A stretch of 64,000 nt of DNA from Epiperipatus broadwayi. Taxonomy: Eukaryota; Onychophora; Udeonychophora; Euonychophora; Peripatidae. The stretch lies in NCBI GenBank assembly GCA_028023455.1, contig JAQFVV010006203.1, positions 6,170,821 through 6,234,820 of the forward strand, written 5' to 3'. Within the stretch, counting starts at the first letter, position 1; each line of letters opens with the position of its first letter. The position numbers and the translations under genes are program-made. The notes under the pieces were generated by a model. The model was given only the letters and a program-made list of their open reading frames with translations. It did not search any database and was not told the origin of the DNA. Below are positions 1-11,559 of the stretch, piece by piece.

Positions 1-269
1 AAGAGATTACAAGCGATAACAAAAGACCACTGATGATAACATAAAGAATTTAATAAATACATTAGTAACTATGTACAGATTTAATATGATGTACCATTCA
101 TGATTATTGTTATCATTTGGTCATAGTACTGAATTGTCTTCGGGCAAAGAACTTATATACTTACATTTATAAATATTCTCAAACGTAATATTCTTATAAA
201 TAAAATATAAACGTTTTACTTCGGTGATAAAAATAATAACAAGGAGATAAAAACAAAAATTTAAGTCAA

Positions 270-330
270 GCGTTGGTGGCCGAGTGGTCAGCATAGCTGC
301 CAAGCAGTTGTCCGATGCTTTGACACATGA
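270..330 (+). repeat. tRNA-like SINE head (Leu/Ser-type), degenerate
   Basis: The stretch at 277-288 reads TGGCCGAGTGGT, a perfect RNA polymerase III A-box and typical of Leu/Ser tRNA 5' halves. It is followed by a GC-richer segment (TAGCTGCCAAGCAG). The B-box expected about 40 bases later is decayed (GTCCGATGC). No acceptor stem pairs, so this is not a working tRNA. It is best read as the tRNA-derived head of a truncated SINE or a tRNA pseudogene. Confidence 0.45.
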
Positions 331-608
331 GAAAAAAATAATAATAATTAAAATAGAACCTCTTTCTTTCAAACTGAAAAATGTTTTTTCTATTTCAATC
401 AAGTTTTAAAATATCAAGTTTTTAATTATGATTTAACATTACTTATAAATATTCCTAATATGGTAAATTTTTATCATACTTGCAATTATCGTAAATGAAT
501 TTACTTCATTAGAAAGTTCAAGATACTTTAATGTGTGAATTTAAAAAGAAAAAAGAAAAAAATTGGTAACACTTTTCTAACAATTTTTTAAAATAATTAA
601 AATATTGA

Positions 609-618
609 GGGGGGGGGG
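609..618. repeat. poly(G) tract, G10
   Basis: Ten consecutive G in very AT-rich DNA. It is one of seven G or C runs of nine or more in the window. Confidence 0.9.
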
Positions 619-1727
619 AGCATTCATCTTGCCGACTTTTCATTAGATCAAAAATGCTCTCCTAATAATGCCTACTACTTTTACATAAATGATCATTATA
701 AAAATTAATCATAAAATCCATTAAATAACTAACTTCATATTCTTTTCTTGAATCACAAATCAATCATTTAGCATCATATTCTCATCTCTTGTTCTGCAAT
801 ATTCATTAGCAAAAAAAAAATACTATTAATATTAAAATTATTTCACTTCTTTTATATATATTTTTAGTAAATCGGATAGTGGTGACAAAGTAATACCTAC
901 AAATTATAATAATAGTAGTAGTAATAGTAATTGGTAAAGACTTCCATCAGTGATGTTCAAAGCATACTAATATAAAATTTAGCAGAAAATCGATTGAAGA
1001 ATTTTACCTCTATTATTGTGTTAAACTGCATAGGTCAAAACCTAAGAATTAACAATAATAAATAAGAAGTCTATCTACAATTGTTTACTAATTAATAGAG
1101 TCAATAAATTACATTATCCATTGAACAGAAACATGAATAGATCTGGGACCAAAGAAATGCCTAATGATATCAAGTAATTTTTAGTTATATCCACAATTTT
1201 TTTTATTTCATTAAAAAAAAAAAAGTGATTATATATCCATAAGCTTCTAAATAGAAAATCACTACCATTATTATTTAATTGTCAAAAACTGTGTCCACAT
1301 AAAACATCCTATTCTCCAAATTTTTCTGTTTTATTTTTTAAAACTTGATAGCTATTTCCCTCTTTAAAATTATCAATCAGCTAATTTCTACTTATTTTCT
1401 TCAAATCTCTACATCAACTTACAAACATCTTTCATAATTAGTTTTGCCTCTAAGTTCATGTTTAATCCTGTTATTCTTTCTAGTAAAATTATTTCAAAAA
1501 AATGTTTTCATTTATAAATTTTTACACTTCTTTATCCATTACTAGTTTTATCTTTACCACTTACTTTTTAAGATCTCATCAAAATCCACACTCTAAAAAC
1601 TTCACTCACTTTTCTTTAATAGATAATGTCATTAGCTTACTTAAAATTGTTTTAAAGTTTTGTAACAGTGGAGTTAATAAAAATAAAACACATGACTATT
1701 CCATTCAATTGGCCAAACTTAATTCCT

Positions 1728-1739
1728 CCCCCCCCCCCC
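1728..1739. repeat. poly(C) tract, C12
   Basis: Twelve consecutive C flanked by AT-rich sequence. It is the joint longest of the seven long G/C homopolymers in the window. Confidence 0.9.
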
Positions 1740-2452
1740 AATTAAGAATTGCTCCAGGACACTCTCATTTTAGAGATAGCCATTCCACAACTGTGCCAAA
1801 AACCACAAAACATTGAAATTGATAGAATACTTGTAATAAAAGAAGTATATAGACAATAGTATGTCATATATGGAAGGTGACTTTTGTTTTGTTTGGATAA
1901 TATTATCTGATGGGGATGCAATTGTTATGCCTTGCACTAAAAAAATATGTTGATTATAGTACATTGTAAACACATTTAATTAGTATTAGTTAAATGTTTT
2001 TAAATATTGGTAGGAGTTTACTGTGAAACTGACTACTGTATATGATTATTGGGTTTTTTAAGTTACTTAATATTCATACATAAACTTTATTGTCTTAATT
2101 TTGAACCATAAATATTAATATAATGTAATAATTTAAGAGGCTAAGGGATGCTAAATGATGGTAAGCTATTACCATTATGATCAAGTATTATAAATAAAAT
2201 TGTATGGTGTGTTATTGGAAGATCGCAAGTATTAAAAGTATCAAGTAATATGTTGATTACAACAATGCCATTTAACTGACCAAATAATTTTTCATTTCAA
2301 TTAAAATGGATCCAAAAACTTTTAACTAATAAAACATCATGTGACATTTAACATATGCTTTTAAGAAGTTCATTTATTTTACTCTGCGCTAGAGCCATCT
2401 ATTATAAGCTTGATTAATCAATTAAAACTAGATGGTAAAATTATTATAACAT

Positions 2453-2501
2453 TCCAGATTAATTTCTGTCTTATGATCTTCATCTGTAAGGACTCTCAAA
2501 T
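2453..2501 (+). repeat. Diverged fragment of repeat family S (middle part)
   Basis: About 50 bases beginning CCAGATTAATTTCT align without gaps, at roughly 70% identity, to the middle of the inverted-repeat element at 52963-53012. Neither S arm is visible around it, so this is an old internal fragment or a separate related repeat. Confidence 0.35.
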
Positions 2502-2509
2502 TAATGCTG

Positions 2510-4290
2510 GAAAAGCATGTAATAACCAAATATTTTAAATTATTAAAAATTCGCTTTACATATTTAGACCCTAAAACCCCAATTAAAAATAATATATTGC
2601 TAAATATATATATTGAAATCTGGATGTTTGCTCATCAAATAGCATTAATTAAATTTACATAATTCTGATATTTTTTTAAATCAAATTTTTCCCATTCAAT
2701 TTTTTAAATAAATGGAAATAGAAATAACTTTAGGTTGTTTAGGCTGCTTAAATTACTTGAAATAAAATACTTGTCACATTCTAGGTCAATGCCAAGATGA
2801 CCCTTAGAAAAATATTTTAATATGAATGGGGAAAAAAAAAACTATATACTGGGAAATTTATTGTTACTTCAAAATCACTTTAATTTATTTTAATTTTTTT
2901 TTTTTTACATATTCATAAATAAATTACTTTGCATGTATGAATGATTAAGTTTTCTGTCCAAAGATTGATGATGTAAAGACACCAAAGAATACTGCATTTA
3001 AATAATAATTCTTGATCATTGTTACCATCTGCTATAAGATTTAACCCAGCAATAATGATGGATTCTGGAAAGTCTAGTCAATTGAATAAAATTGTTGTCC
3101 TCAATCTGCTATTAGATTACTCAAACATTACATGACTTATTCAGACACTACTATAAGATTATTGGGATAATTTGCAATTGCTTGCTATCCCTTAAAACAA
3201 ATTGTTTTAGCATGTTAACATTTAAAACTGGCCCATAATTTTAATAAATCATTTATATCAATAAGATGCATTAATTTATAAAAACATTTACAAAATGCTA
3301 ATACAAATTTATTAAAAAATTAAAATAAAACAATAAATGCTAGCCTTTGTATAAAAAAGTATTTTCACAGAATAAAATCAAGTAATTTAAAATAAAAATT
3401 TAATAGTTTATTAATCAGAAATTAATAAGAATATTGAGTCCAGAAAAAGATAAGTGCAGGGTCACAATCCATGTAATAAAATGGTAAAATAGTCATCTTT
3501 CTTTAATAGTAGTAATCATAATAGAATCACCTGAAAACAATCAAGCTAAAGTTAAACTTACAACAACAAAATAATAATAATAGCTTCAAATTAAAGATTC
3601 GATTTCTTATAAAATATCAAATCATTTATTTAAATACCATCCATTTACATATTAAAATTTGGTTTCTTATTCTCAAAAAAAAAAAATAGATCCTATATGC
3701 TGATCTTTTCTAGTTAAATGTAATTAGGTATGAAATGTAACTTATAAACCTAAAGAATTCAGATTACTTCATGAAATATTTTTTCTTTTTTATTTAATAT
3801 GTGGAAAGATGTTGGCAATCCAAACAAACACGCTATATTAAATAAAATGAGATGTTATATCTTTATTAACATAACATGAAAAAGAATGTTACATCATCTC
3901 TGATTAAATTAACATTGCTGAAATACAACACCCAATCACTATAAAATAATAAACTAAAAAAAATATATTGTTCATGATTAATCAAAAATTTCATCTGGTA
4001 TATACATATATAATAATCAGTACTATAGTAAACATTTGTACATCATAAAGTGATATAAGTTATTATATGTTCAAAAACAGTGCAGTTTATTTGGAATTAA
4101 AATTCATAGAAAGTTCATAAAAGTACATAGAAACAAATGAAGCAAAAATGTTGACAGATACCTATTCATCATTCAATGGGATTAAAGATTCTTTACAGAA
4201 GTTTTTGAACATTTTTTTTTTTTTTTTCAACATAGAAACTTAGTTACTGAAGAATTTTCAATTATTTTCTCTTTTTCATTTAATGATAAA
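2510..4290. other. AT-rich DNA, nothing recognised
   Basis: Homopolymer A/T runs and short direct repeats only. There is no open frame with protein-like composition and no paired inverted repeat that I could find. Confidence 0.55.
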
Positions 4291-4298
4291 TATATATT

Positions 4299-4428
4299 TA
4301 TATGTAAATAAAGGGAATCAATCAACCTCCCTCATGCTATGAATTAAAGGCACTTTTAATGTTAAACAAAGGGACAAGAATAGAATGAATCTACTTATTA
4401 TTGGAGTTCTGACATTTATAAGCATATC
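4299..4428 (+). repeat. Diverged direct repeat, copy 1
   Basis: It begins TATATGTAAATAAAGG and ends near GGAGTTCTGACATTTATAAG. The same string of landmarks (a CCTCCCTCA-like block, GAATGAATC, GGAGTTCTGA, TTTATAAG) recurs in the same order about 320 bases downstream. Family unknown, non-coding. Confidence 0.55.
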
Positions 4429-4620
4429 TTTGTCAACATTGTTGATATATTCAATGTGAAATTAATATTTCAGCCAGATGGAATATGGCATTTAATAGTT
4501 ACTAAATTAATAATTAATTAATTAGGCAAAGCTGGAGACAGAATCTCTCTTTTAATGCCTGGTTATAATAATTAAATAAGGTTTAATATTTAAGCATTAA
4601 ATTACATGAAGCTCAATGTA

Positions 4621-4740
4621 TATATGTAAATAAAGGCATCCTTCCTCAGATTATGAATGAAAAGTATTTTAAATATTGAATAAAGAATTAAGATTAGAAC
4701 GAATCCATCAATTCTTGGAGTTCTGATGTTTATAAGTTAT
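4621..4740 (+). repeat. Diverged direct repeat, copy 2
   Basis: This is the second copy of the segment at 4299-4428, starting TATATGTAAATAAAGG and ending GGAGTTCTGATGTTTATAAG. The copies differ by many substitutions and small indels, so the duplication is old or both are members of one dispersed family. Confidence 0.55.
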
Positions 4741-6880
4741 GTTTAATTTAAAGTTTGTATATATATATATACCTTAAAAAGCTATTTTTTTAAATAATTC
4801 TCCAAGAGCATTGGGCAAATCAAAAGACAAGCAATAACACTAAAAAATCCTCATAACTAGTTTCTGATTTTACTCTGCTATAGCTCTCAATGTAATTATC
4901 CATATCTTCAGATTATGGTTGACCTTAAGCAAATTCTTACATTCAAATTCTTAAGAATTTCGATTTTTCAAAACATTGAAAAGTAAGTTAAGATATCAAT
5001 AAATGTTTACAATCATAACCAATGCTCTCTATCAGAAAAAGATCAACATGCCCGAAACATCTTAGGTCTAAGTTTTACTAATATTTAGTTGCATTGGTTT
5101 TATTCAAATTACACATTATGAATACAATAATTGAAGAAATATGTTACTGCTATATAGTTTCTATATTCTGAAAAACTCAATGCTGCTTATTGGTTTTTAC
5201 CTACTCACATTAATGATAATTTCTATATTATTTCTACAATTACATCTAAAATTTAGTTCTAATTATTAATCTCACAAAAGTTAAATAAACAAGTAGGAAA
5301 ACTGCATTTTAACACATTACATAAATACAATCATTAATAAAACACACACACACACAAAAGTTAATATAATTTATAAAATACAGAACTTTCTAAGATGATT
5401 CTAAAATGATTATGAATTACTTTCTTAAAAATGAGAGATAAATTTATTTATCAAAAAAAAATGTATTTATAGTATGTTGCTAATAATCCCAGATTTGTAA
5501 AATGATTTCAATTCAGTCAATCCAGCTTTAAATGGATTTCTGCTTACTTTTAGCTAGAAGGTAAAACAAGTATAAAATCTGCTAAAATCTTAACACCCAG
5601 CAATTGGCAAGTTGAGTGAGGAATGCTTTGCCCTTTGATATTTCTATGAATTATTCAAGAAATTTTACCCTCCAGTGAACTATTTAAAGACAGATTTATT
5701 TTTATTTATATATGTGTGTGTATGTATCACTTTTTTCCTATAACATATTAAAGTGTCCATGCAATGAACATTAATTTTTGAGATTCCCCAATTCAATTCC
5801 TCATCTGGATTCATCTTAGTTTAGAAATTTGTAATAAGGCCTTGAAACAAACTTATGAAGACATACTTTTCTAACTAGCAATAAACACAACTTAGAAAGT
5901 CGATGACAAAAAACATATTTAGTCTTATAACATATATCATTATAAATATAATCCATTGTTATTTCTTGCATATATAGTAAACAAATAAATAAAACTGGAA
6001 AAAGTTATATAAGAAATATTGCCTTTTCATTATATAAAAGCTGTTTTTGGTGATGCTTTATTGTCTTCTTTAGTGTAACATATATATTGAGAACATTTTC
6101 AAACCATTATATATAATATCAACTAGATTTTTTAATATATCCCCCCCCCATCCTTTTTTGCTCTTGTAATCATATTGACAAATTAAAAGTAATTCTAATC
6201 ATATATGTAAATATAATTTGTATAGTGTTTATACAACAAAACTCTACGCACATACAAAAATACACAAAGGTACATATATGTCTTGCATACACCCATATTT
6301 TTTGTTTCATTATATTTATTATAGTTACTTTCATAGATTTATTTTATTTGAATTTTTTATATTGTAGAATGATTTAATATTTTTTGACAATCAATTCTGT
6401 GGCCACATTTTAAACAGAACAATACTGCGCAGATTTATCAATTCTTCAATTAATTATTCTATTATGTTATTTCTTCTTCCCTGTATGGCCATAGTAACTC
6501 ATATCACAACTTATGCAATTAATTTTGTGAACTATGCCTTTTATTTTTTATTTTAACTTTTAAAATTAGATGTTGTTTCTAGTTTTTTTTTACTATTAAC
6601 CATCCAATATTTAAATACCTATATAATTTTTTTATGTTTTATAAATCATTAGAAAAGATATTTTTATTAGTGAAATAGTTTAGAAAGAATAATACTATTT
6701 TTATTTCTTGAATTTTATTTTTTACTACTATTATTAAAAAGTATATTATTAACTGTTTTGAGATTACATCTATAGTTTTACTAATAATTTTAATTGCATG
6801 TAAATGATTTTTACTGCTAATCAAGTATGTAAATAAATATAAATACTTCACAGAACAGTCACATCTGAATCTTGTTACTA
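4741..6880. other. AT-rich DNA, nothing recognised
   Basis: It contains a short (CA)n run near 5342-5356, short TG and AT repeats and a C9 tract (6141-6149). I see no gene, tRNA-like sequence or long inverted repeat. Confidence 0.55.
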
Positions 6881-6884
6881 GGAC

Positions 6885-7079
6885 AAATTGCAAGCAAATT
6901 CTAAAGGACCATTTTTAAACAAACTTGCAAATACATGTACTTTTTTGTCTATCAATGCCAATCCATTTTGTCTGATATCTGCTTTTATCAGATAAAATGA
7001 ATTGGCACTAATATACGAAAGACTAAATGTATTTGCAAATTTATTTTAAAATGATCCTTTAGAATCATGCTTGCAATTT
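6885..7079. mobile_element. Palindromic MITE-like element, about 94-bp arms
   Basis: The left arm (6885-6977, starting AAATTGCAAGCA) pairs with the right arm (6986-7079, ending TGCTTGCAATTT) across an 8-base spacer. Identity is roughly 75-80% with small indels. It has no coding capacity. Such near-complete palindromes are typical of foldback or short MITE derivatives of DNA transposons. No target-site duplication is clear, so the superfamily cannot be assigned. Confidence 0.7.
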
Positions 7080-7564
7080 ATTCCATTAAATATCCATAGT
7101 TTTATACATTTCAGTAAACTGTCCATTTTGAGTGTACCTATATTTACATCAATATCATCATTTTAATTTAAAATTTTTAAAAGATGTAGTCTTTTATGTA
7201 CATACTTGTGATGAGAAATTATTTTTCTTAATTTGTCTTCTTTAATGACTTGCTTTAATTTAATCCTTATCAATTTCAAAATATCTTAATTTTTTATTAT
7301 CAAATTCTTCTTTGTAAAAATAATACCATATATATTATTATTAAAACCATTATAAATCTTATTCATAGCTCTGTAGATTTCAATTATTAAAAAAACATTA
7401 ACATATTTTAAATAATAGATTGATATATGTCTTTTTTTTTAATTATATTTTTTAATTCATATATTTAAATTAAGATTTAAATATATATATATATATTGAC
7501 ATGACATAAATATATATATGTAATAATATTATGATTCGATGTCTGTATTTTTAAAGCAATATAC

Positions 7565-7758
7565 GTAATTATATAACTGAATATTTGTAAATACAGTAAC
7601 CAAATAATTAAAAAAATTTTATCCACTTAGGAGCGCTTTCGATTATCCCAGTAATCTGCTCAACTAAATTACTGGGATAATTGAAAGCGCTCCTAAGTGG
7701 ATAACATTTTTTTAATTATTTAGTTACTGTATTTACAAATATTCAGTTATATAATTAC
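7565..7758. mobile_element. Near-perfect palindromic element, 91-bp arms
   Basis: The left arm 7565-7655 and right arm 7668-7758 are inverted copies differing at only 3 of 91 positions, separated by 12 bases. The ends read GTAATTATATAACTG and the inner arm carries a GC-richer block (CTTAGGAGCGCTTTC). The pairing weakly continues into flanking TA-rich sequence, so the true termini are uncertain. High arm identity suggests recent insertion or arm-to-arm gene conversion. It has no coding capacity. A Tc1/mariner-like foldback MITE at a TA target is possible but unproven. Confidence 0.75.
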
Positions 7759-7769
7759 ATATATATATA

Positions 7770-10085
7770 GCTCAGTGAATAGTCTTTCTTTACAACAAAG
7801 TGAATACACTATATTGGAGTTCCAGAAAATTAAAAATATACATTTATATCACAACATGAATCAATACATATGTGTAAAAAATAAAACAGTTTCAATATTT
7901 GTAAACTTTTTCTAAGTTCTATACTCTTGAAAATATTTTTCAAATATACCACAATTCTGTATATAAAAACTTCTATATTAAAGTAGTGAATAAAATCAAA
8001 ATTGTATAGCTTGGAAAGTTTATTGTAAACATATTAAGAAAAATTATAAATGCATTTGTGAATATTATAGAATTATCACTATATGAACAAGAAAAAAAAA
8101 TTACTATTTTTATTAATTTGGATAAAAATGTCATTCATAATTGTAGAGTTTATCAATTTCCACATAACACTTTTATGTTGAAAAATTTATAGTTTTATCT
8201 ATAGATATGAAAAATTCCCCTCCCATTTATAAGCTAAGATAATTTTCTTTCATTATCTCTAATACCCAACAAATAAAAGTTCATTATTTTCAATATTTCT
8301 TTTTATATCTACATGTTTGTCATGAATGTCAATTTTTATAACTAATTTCATATTTTACTAGTTCACACATATTGAAATTTTCAATTTTTCACTGAGACTC
8401 TGGGACAATTTTTTTTTGTTTGTAAAAAATTATTGTTCTGCCCTCTCCTTTTTCTATCCTTTCTCATTAGGGGTCAGTTGCATTTTTGCAATATTTTTTA
8501 CACACACACATCAAAACTTCAGATGATGCCAACATCAAGAATGACTGAATGAGGGAAATAAAAAAAAATTGTCTCACCTCACCCCCACCCAATTTCTCAT
8601 CTGTTTTGGTTTTATTTCCAAGTATACATAATTTATTACACCAATCTGTTTATATAATTTCCTTTAAAGCTTAAATAAAGCTATTAGTTTTTAAAGGAAG
8701 ACTATATATGTTGTTTAACCAATTCTAATGTATAGACACTGGATTTATTTTTCCAGTTTAACAATAGCATACAACATTATTAATATAATTGATGAAAGGC
8801 TCCTTCCTGAATAATTTTTACTTTTGTTTTCCTTTATTTTTCTTGACATTTTGTTATTCATGCAACTGTCATTCAAAGAGATTTCTTAACTGAAAAAAAA
8901 AAAGAATTGTACTACCTGTTAATTTTCCATGTCTGTAGTTTTTTCCCTTTATCTCAAAAGGATATTTTCTTTCTAGCATTCCATCATTTATTGTCAAGTA
9001 TGAGCTCAAACTTTGAGATTATTTGGCAAAAGCAGTGATGAAATAATACTTGTCACGATTTAATATAATCTTCATATCAGCAATGAAATGATGTAACTCA
9101 TCCTGTCAAAGATATGTTTTTTCTACAATGACTTATTAAGCACTATTCAGGCATATTATCAGAGCAATCATCTTCACACTTTTCAAAACAGGTTTTCCAG
9201 ATACTGTCACTGCTTAAACTTCTACACAAAATAAGATACTGAACTAGAACATGAAAATCCATTCATTTCTTTTTTAAAATCAATGTTTAAATTTTTTAAT
9301 TTTCTTGGCTTCATATAACCTCATATCATTTTTTAATTTCTCAATTTTTATAAATAGAATGAAGTCACAATATGCACTGTATCAATTTACCTTGCTTCAA
9401 TTATGTGCTATTCAAAAAATGTAAATAAACAAAAAGAAAAACAATAAAACGTATAAATCTTACAATGTGGTTTTCTGTCTAGGAGCACTGTACATGAGAA
9501 CATTTAACAATAACATTTCTTTGGGTTATATTGAAAGAACATATGTATTAATATTTGTTCATCTTATTCTCTTTGCATTTTGATGTAATACAGTATTTGT
9601 GTAATAAAATGTTTTCTAAGTGTAAAGCTAAAAGTTTTAAAAAAATATCTTTCATAATAAAATGAAAATTATTCATTTGCAATATCAGGTTTTTGTATTG
9701 CATCAGAAATCTAAAGTTTAAAGAGTTTGGCTGAAAATCAAAAATTGTAAAGTAGAAGTAGCTGCATAGATTCTGAAGTTGACACTGATTCAAAATTATC
9801 AAATAAGACTTTTATTACATTTCCACAGGAAGAAAAAATTATTTTTAAAAAAGGATAGCATCTAAAGCATGTTAAATTGTGATAAAGGTATGATACTTCA
9901 CTATGGATTTAATTTAAAATAAACAAAGATACATACAATAATTTTTTTATTATTTTCATTTTTTAAGGAAGTGAGAATTAGAAACCGTAGACACAGTATA
10001 TATATAAATGTGTGCTCTCAATAATATTTTTTAAAAAAAATTATTTATACTATATTCTTAATTTATACATACTATACACATAAAA
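7770..10085. other. AT-rich DNA, nothing recognised
   Basis: This is blank sequence with A/T homopolymers and one pyrimidine-rich patch (about 8430-8620) containing a (CA)n run. There are no protein-like frames, although an 84-codon minus-strand frame at 9548-9802 is present by chance. Confidence 0.55.
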
Positions 10086-10097
10086 ATGCATCTATAT

Positions 10098-10567
10098 CAG
10101 CGGTGTCCAACAAGTCGATCGTGATCCACCGGTCGATCGCAAAGCCATTTTGGTCGATCGCGAGGCCAACCTGGCAAGAGCTGTGGGTTAATGAGTGAAA
10201 CAAATTAAGTCAAATTTTTCAAGTTTTTTTTTGTTATTTTTATTTTGGTTGTAATTTTTTTTTTCAATTCTAGATAGGTGAAGTCCACTAAGCCGTATCA
10301 TTATTGAAAATAATATTTTTAATTGTGATTGAATGTAACTAATTTAAATTAATAAATATTGTTAATAATTTACTCATGTTGCTTTAATTCCCCCGGACAT
10401 GAGTTTTTTGTCCCGTTAAATAATTATTATTTACTAGGTAAATATAAAAAGATAGTATGTATTTCACACCTCCCTCCACTTAGACTACGCCTATGACAAC
10501 AAGTCGATCGCAACACATCTTTAAAATAAAAAGTAGATCTTATGAACACAAAAGTTGCCCACCCCTG
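10098..10567 (+). mobile_element. Non-autonomous hAT element (470 bp)
   Basis: The element starts CAGCGGTGTCCAAC and ends GTTGCCCACCCCTG, imperfect terminal inverted repeats with the CAG/CTG ends usual for hAT transposons. It is bounded by perfect 8-bp target-site duplications ATCTATAT (10090-10097 and 10568-10575), the length made by hAT transposases. The left end has three subterminal GTCGATCG motifs (10114, 10131 and 10153 regions) and the right end one (about 10503), resembling transposase-binding arrays. The interior is AT-rich and codes for no transposase, so movement would need enzyme from a full-length relative elsewhere. An 80-codon frame overlapping the right end is accidental. Confidence 0.9.
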
Positions 10568-10579
10568 ATCTATATTATA

Positions 10580-11440
10580 TATATTTATGTATTGAAAATT
10601 AATGTAAACTTGTATTCTATTGCAATCAGATTATCAACAAAATATGAGCTATTCCACACAATCTATAATGTACCCACACAACAAGATATAACAAATATCA
10701 CAGCTCCAATGTATGTTCTTTTTTATCATACATAAAAAATGTAATCATACATCAGTAGACCAATGTCTTAATTCACATCGTCTATATTCAGTTTTTGTCT
10801 TGAAAACCTCAATCAACTCTTTTAGAGATACCACATTTCTATTCAATTCCTTTAATAGATCCTCATGATTTCTTGATTATTTCAAGATCAATTGTGACTA
10901 AACCTTAATTCTCTCATTTTAATTAAGCCGAATTCAATTTAGCTACCCATGAAACTCCTTTCAATGCTTCTGCATACATTATGGGCTTAAATCACATTAC
11001 TTTTCTTCAGATTCAAATTTTAAATCGTGATAACCAATATCTTGCAGACTCCTGTATTACACAAATTATTCTGTTATTTGATCCAATTCAAATAATCTTT
11101 CATTGAACTGTTAGACATTTAAAAATAAACTTTGCAATTAATATGATGTACAGTCTCTCTATCTTTCGTGGTTCAAACTTTTCATCTTCCTTTAAATCAC
11201 TACTTTAAATTTCTGTAAAATTTTATTATGTATATAAATCTGTGCTATAAAAATGTCTATACTCTATACTTCTATTCTAAACTTCACTTGTAGTATAGGT
11301 TATCTCTTTAAAAAAATAGAGCAATTAATTTTATAATTATTTTTACACTCACATTTGTAATAGAATGTAACTTTGGTCTAGGCTTAGAACAGATTATCTC
11401 TTTTAAAAAAAGACATATGGTATTATTCTTGGGAGTTTAT
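10580..11440. other. AT-rich DNA, nothing recognised
   Basis: I see no repeats, tRNA-like boxes or coding similarity here. Confidence 0.5.
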
Positions 11441-11446
11441 AAGAAA

Positions 11447-11548
11447 TTTGAGCACCAGAACTTTGAGCACCAGAACTGTGAGCGCCAGAATTGATTCTGG
11501 GACCTCTCAATCCCAAGTCAAATGCTCTACCAACTGCACCAAACCACA
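11447..11548 (-). repeat. tRNA-derived SINE (family 1) with a 3 x 15-bp tail repeat
   Basis: Read on the minus strand from 11548, it has a tRNA-like head: GTGCAGTTGGTAGAGCATTT (A-box region) followed about 40 bases later by AGAATCAATTCTGG (B-box position). Downstream of the head are three tandem 15-base units related to AGTTCTGGTGCTCAA (11447-11491). The head is the best preserved of the five family 1 copies and suggests descent from a tRNA of the TAGAGC-D-arm type. No intact tRNA folds from it. Confidence 0.65.
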
Positions 11549-11559
11549 GGGTAGATTGC

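Larger units (their letters stand above)
331..2440. other. AT-rich DNA without recognisable gene
   Basis: I see no coding similarity here. A 104-codon frame at 1502-1816 has no recognisable motif and runs through a C12 homopolymer. A G10 tract (609-618) and a C12 tract (1728-1739) stand out against the AT-rich background. Confidence 0.6.

Noticed and set aside
1502-1816. 104-codon plus-strand frame
   Set aside because: Composition is dictated by AT-rich sequence and a poly(C) run (Pro stretch). No motif, no splice-site context and no neighbour supports a gene.
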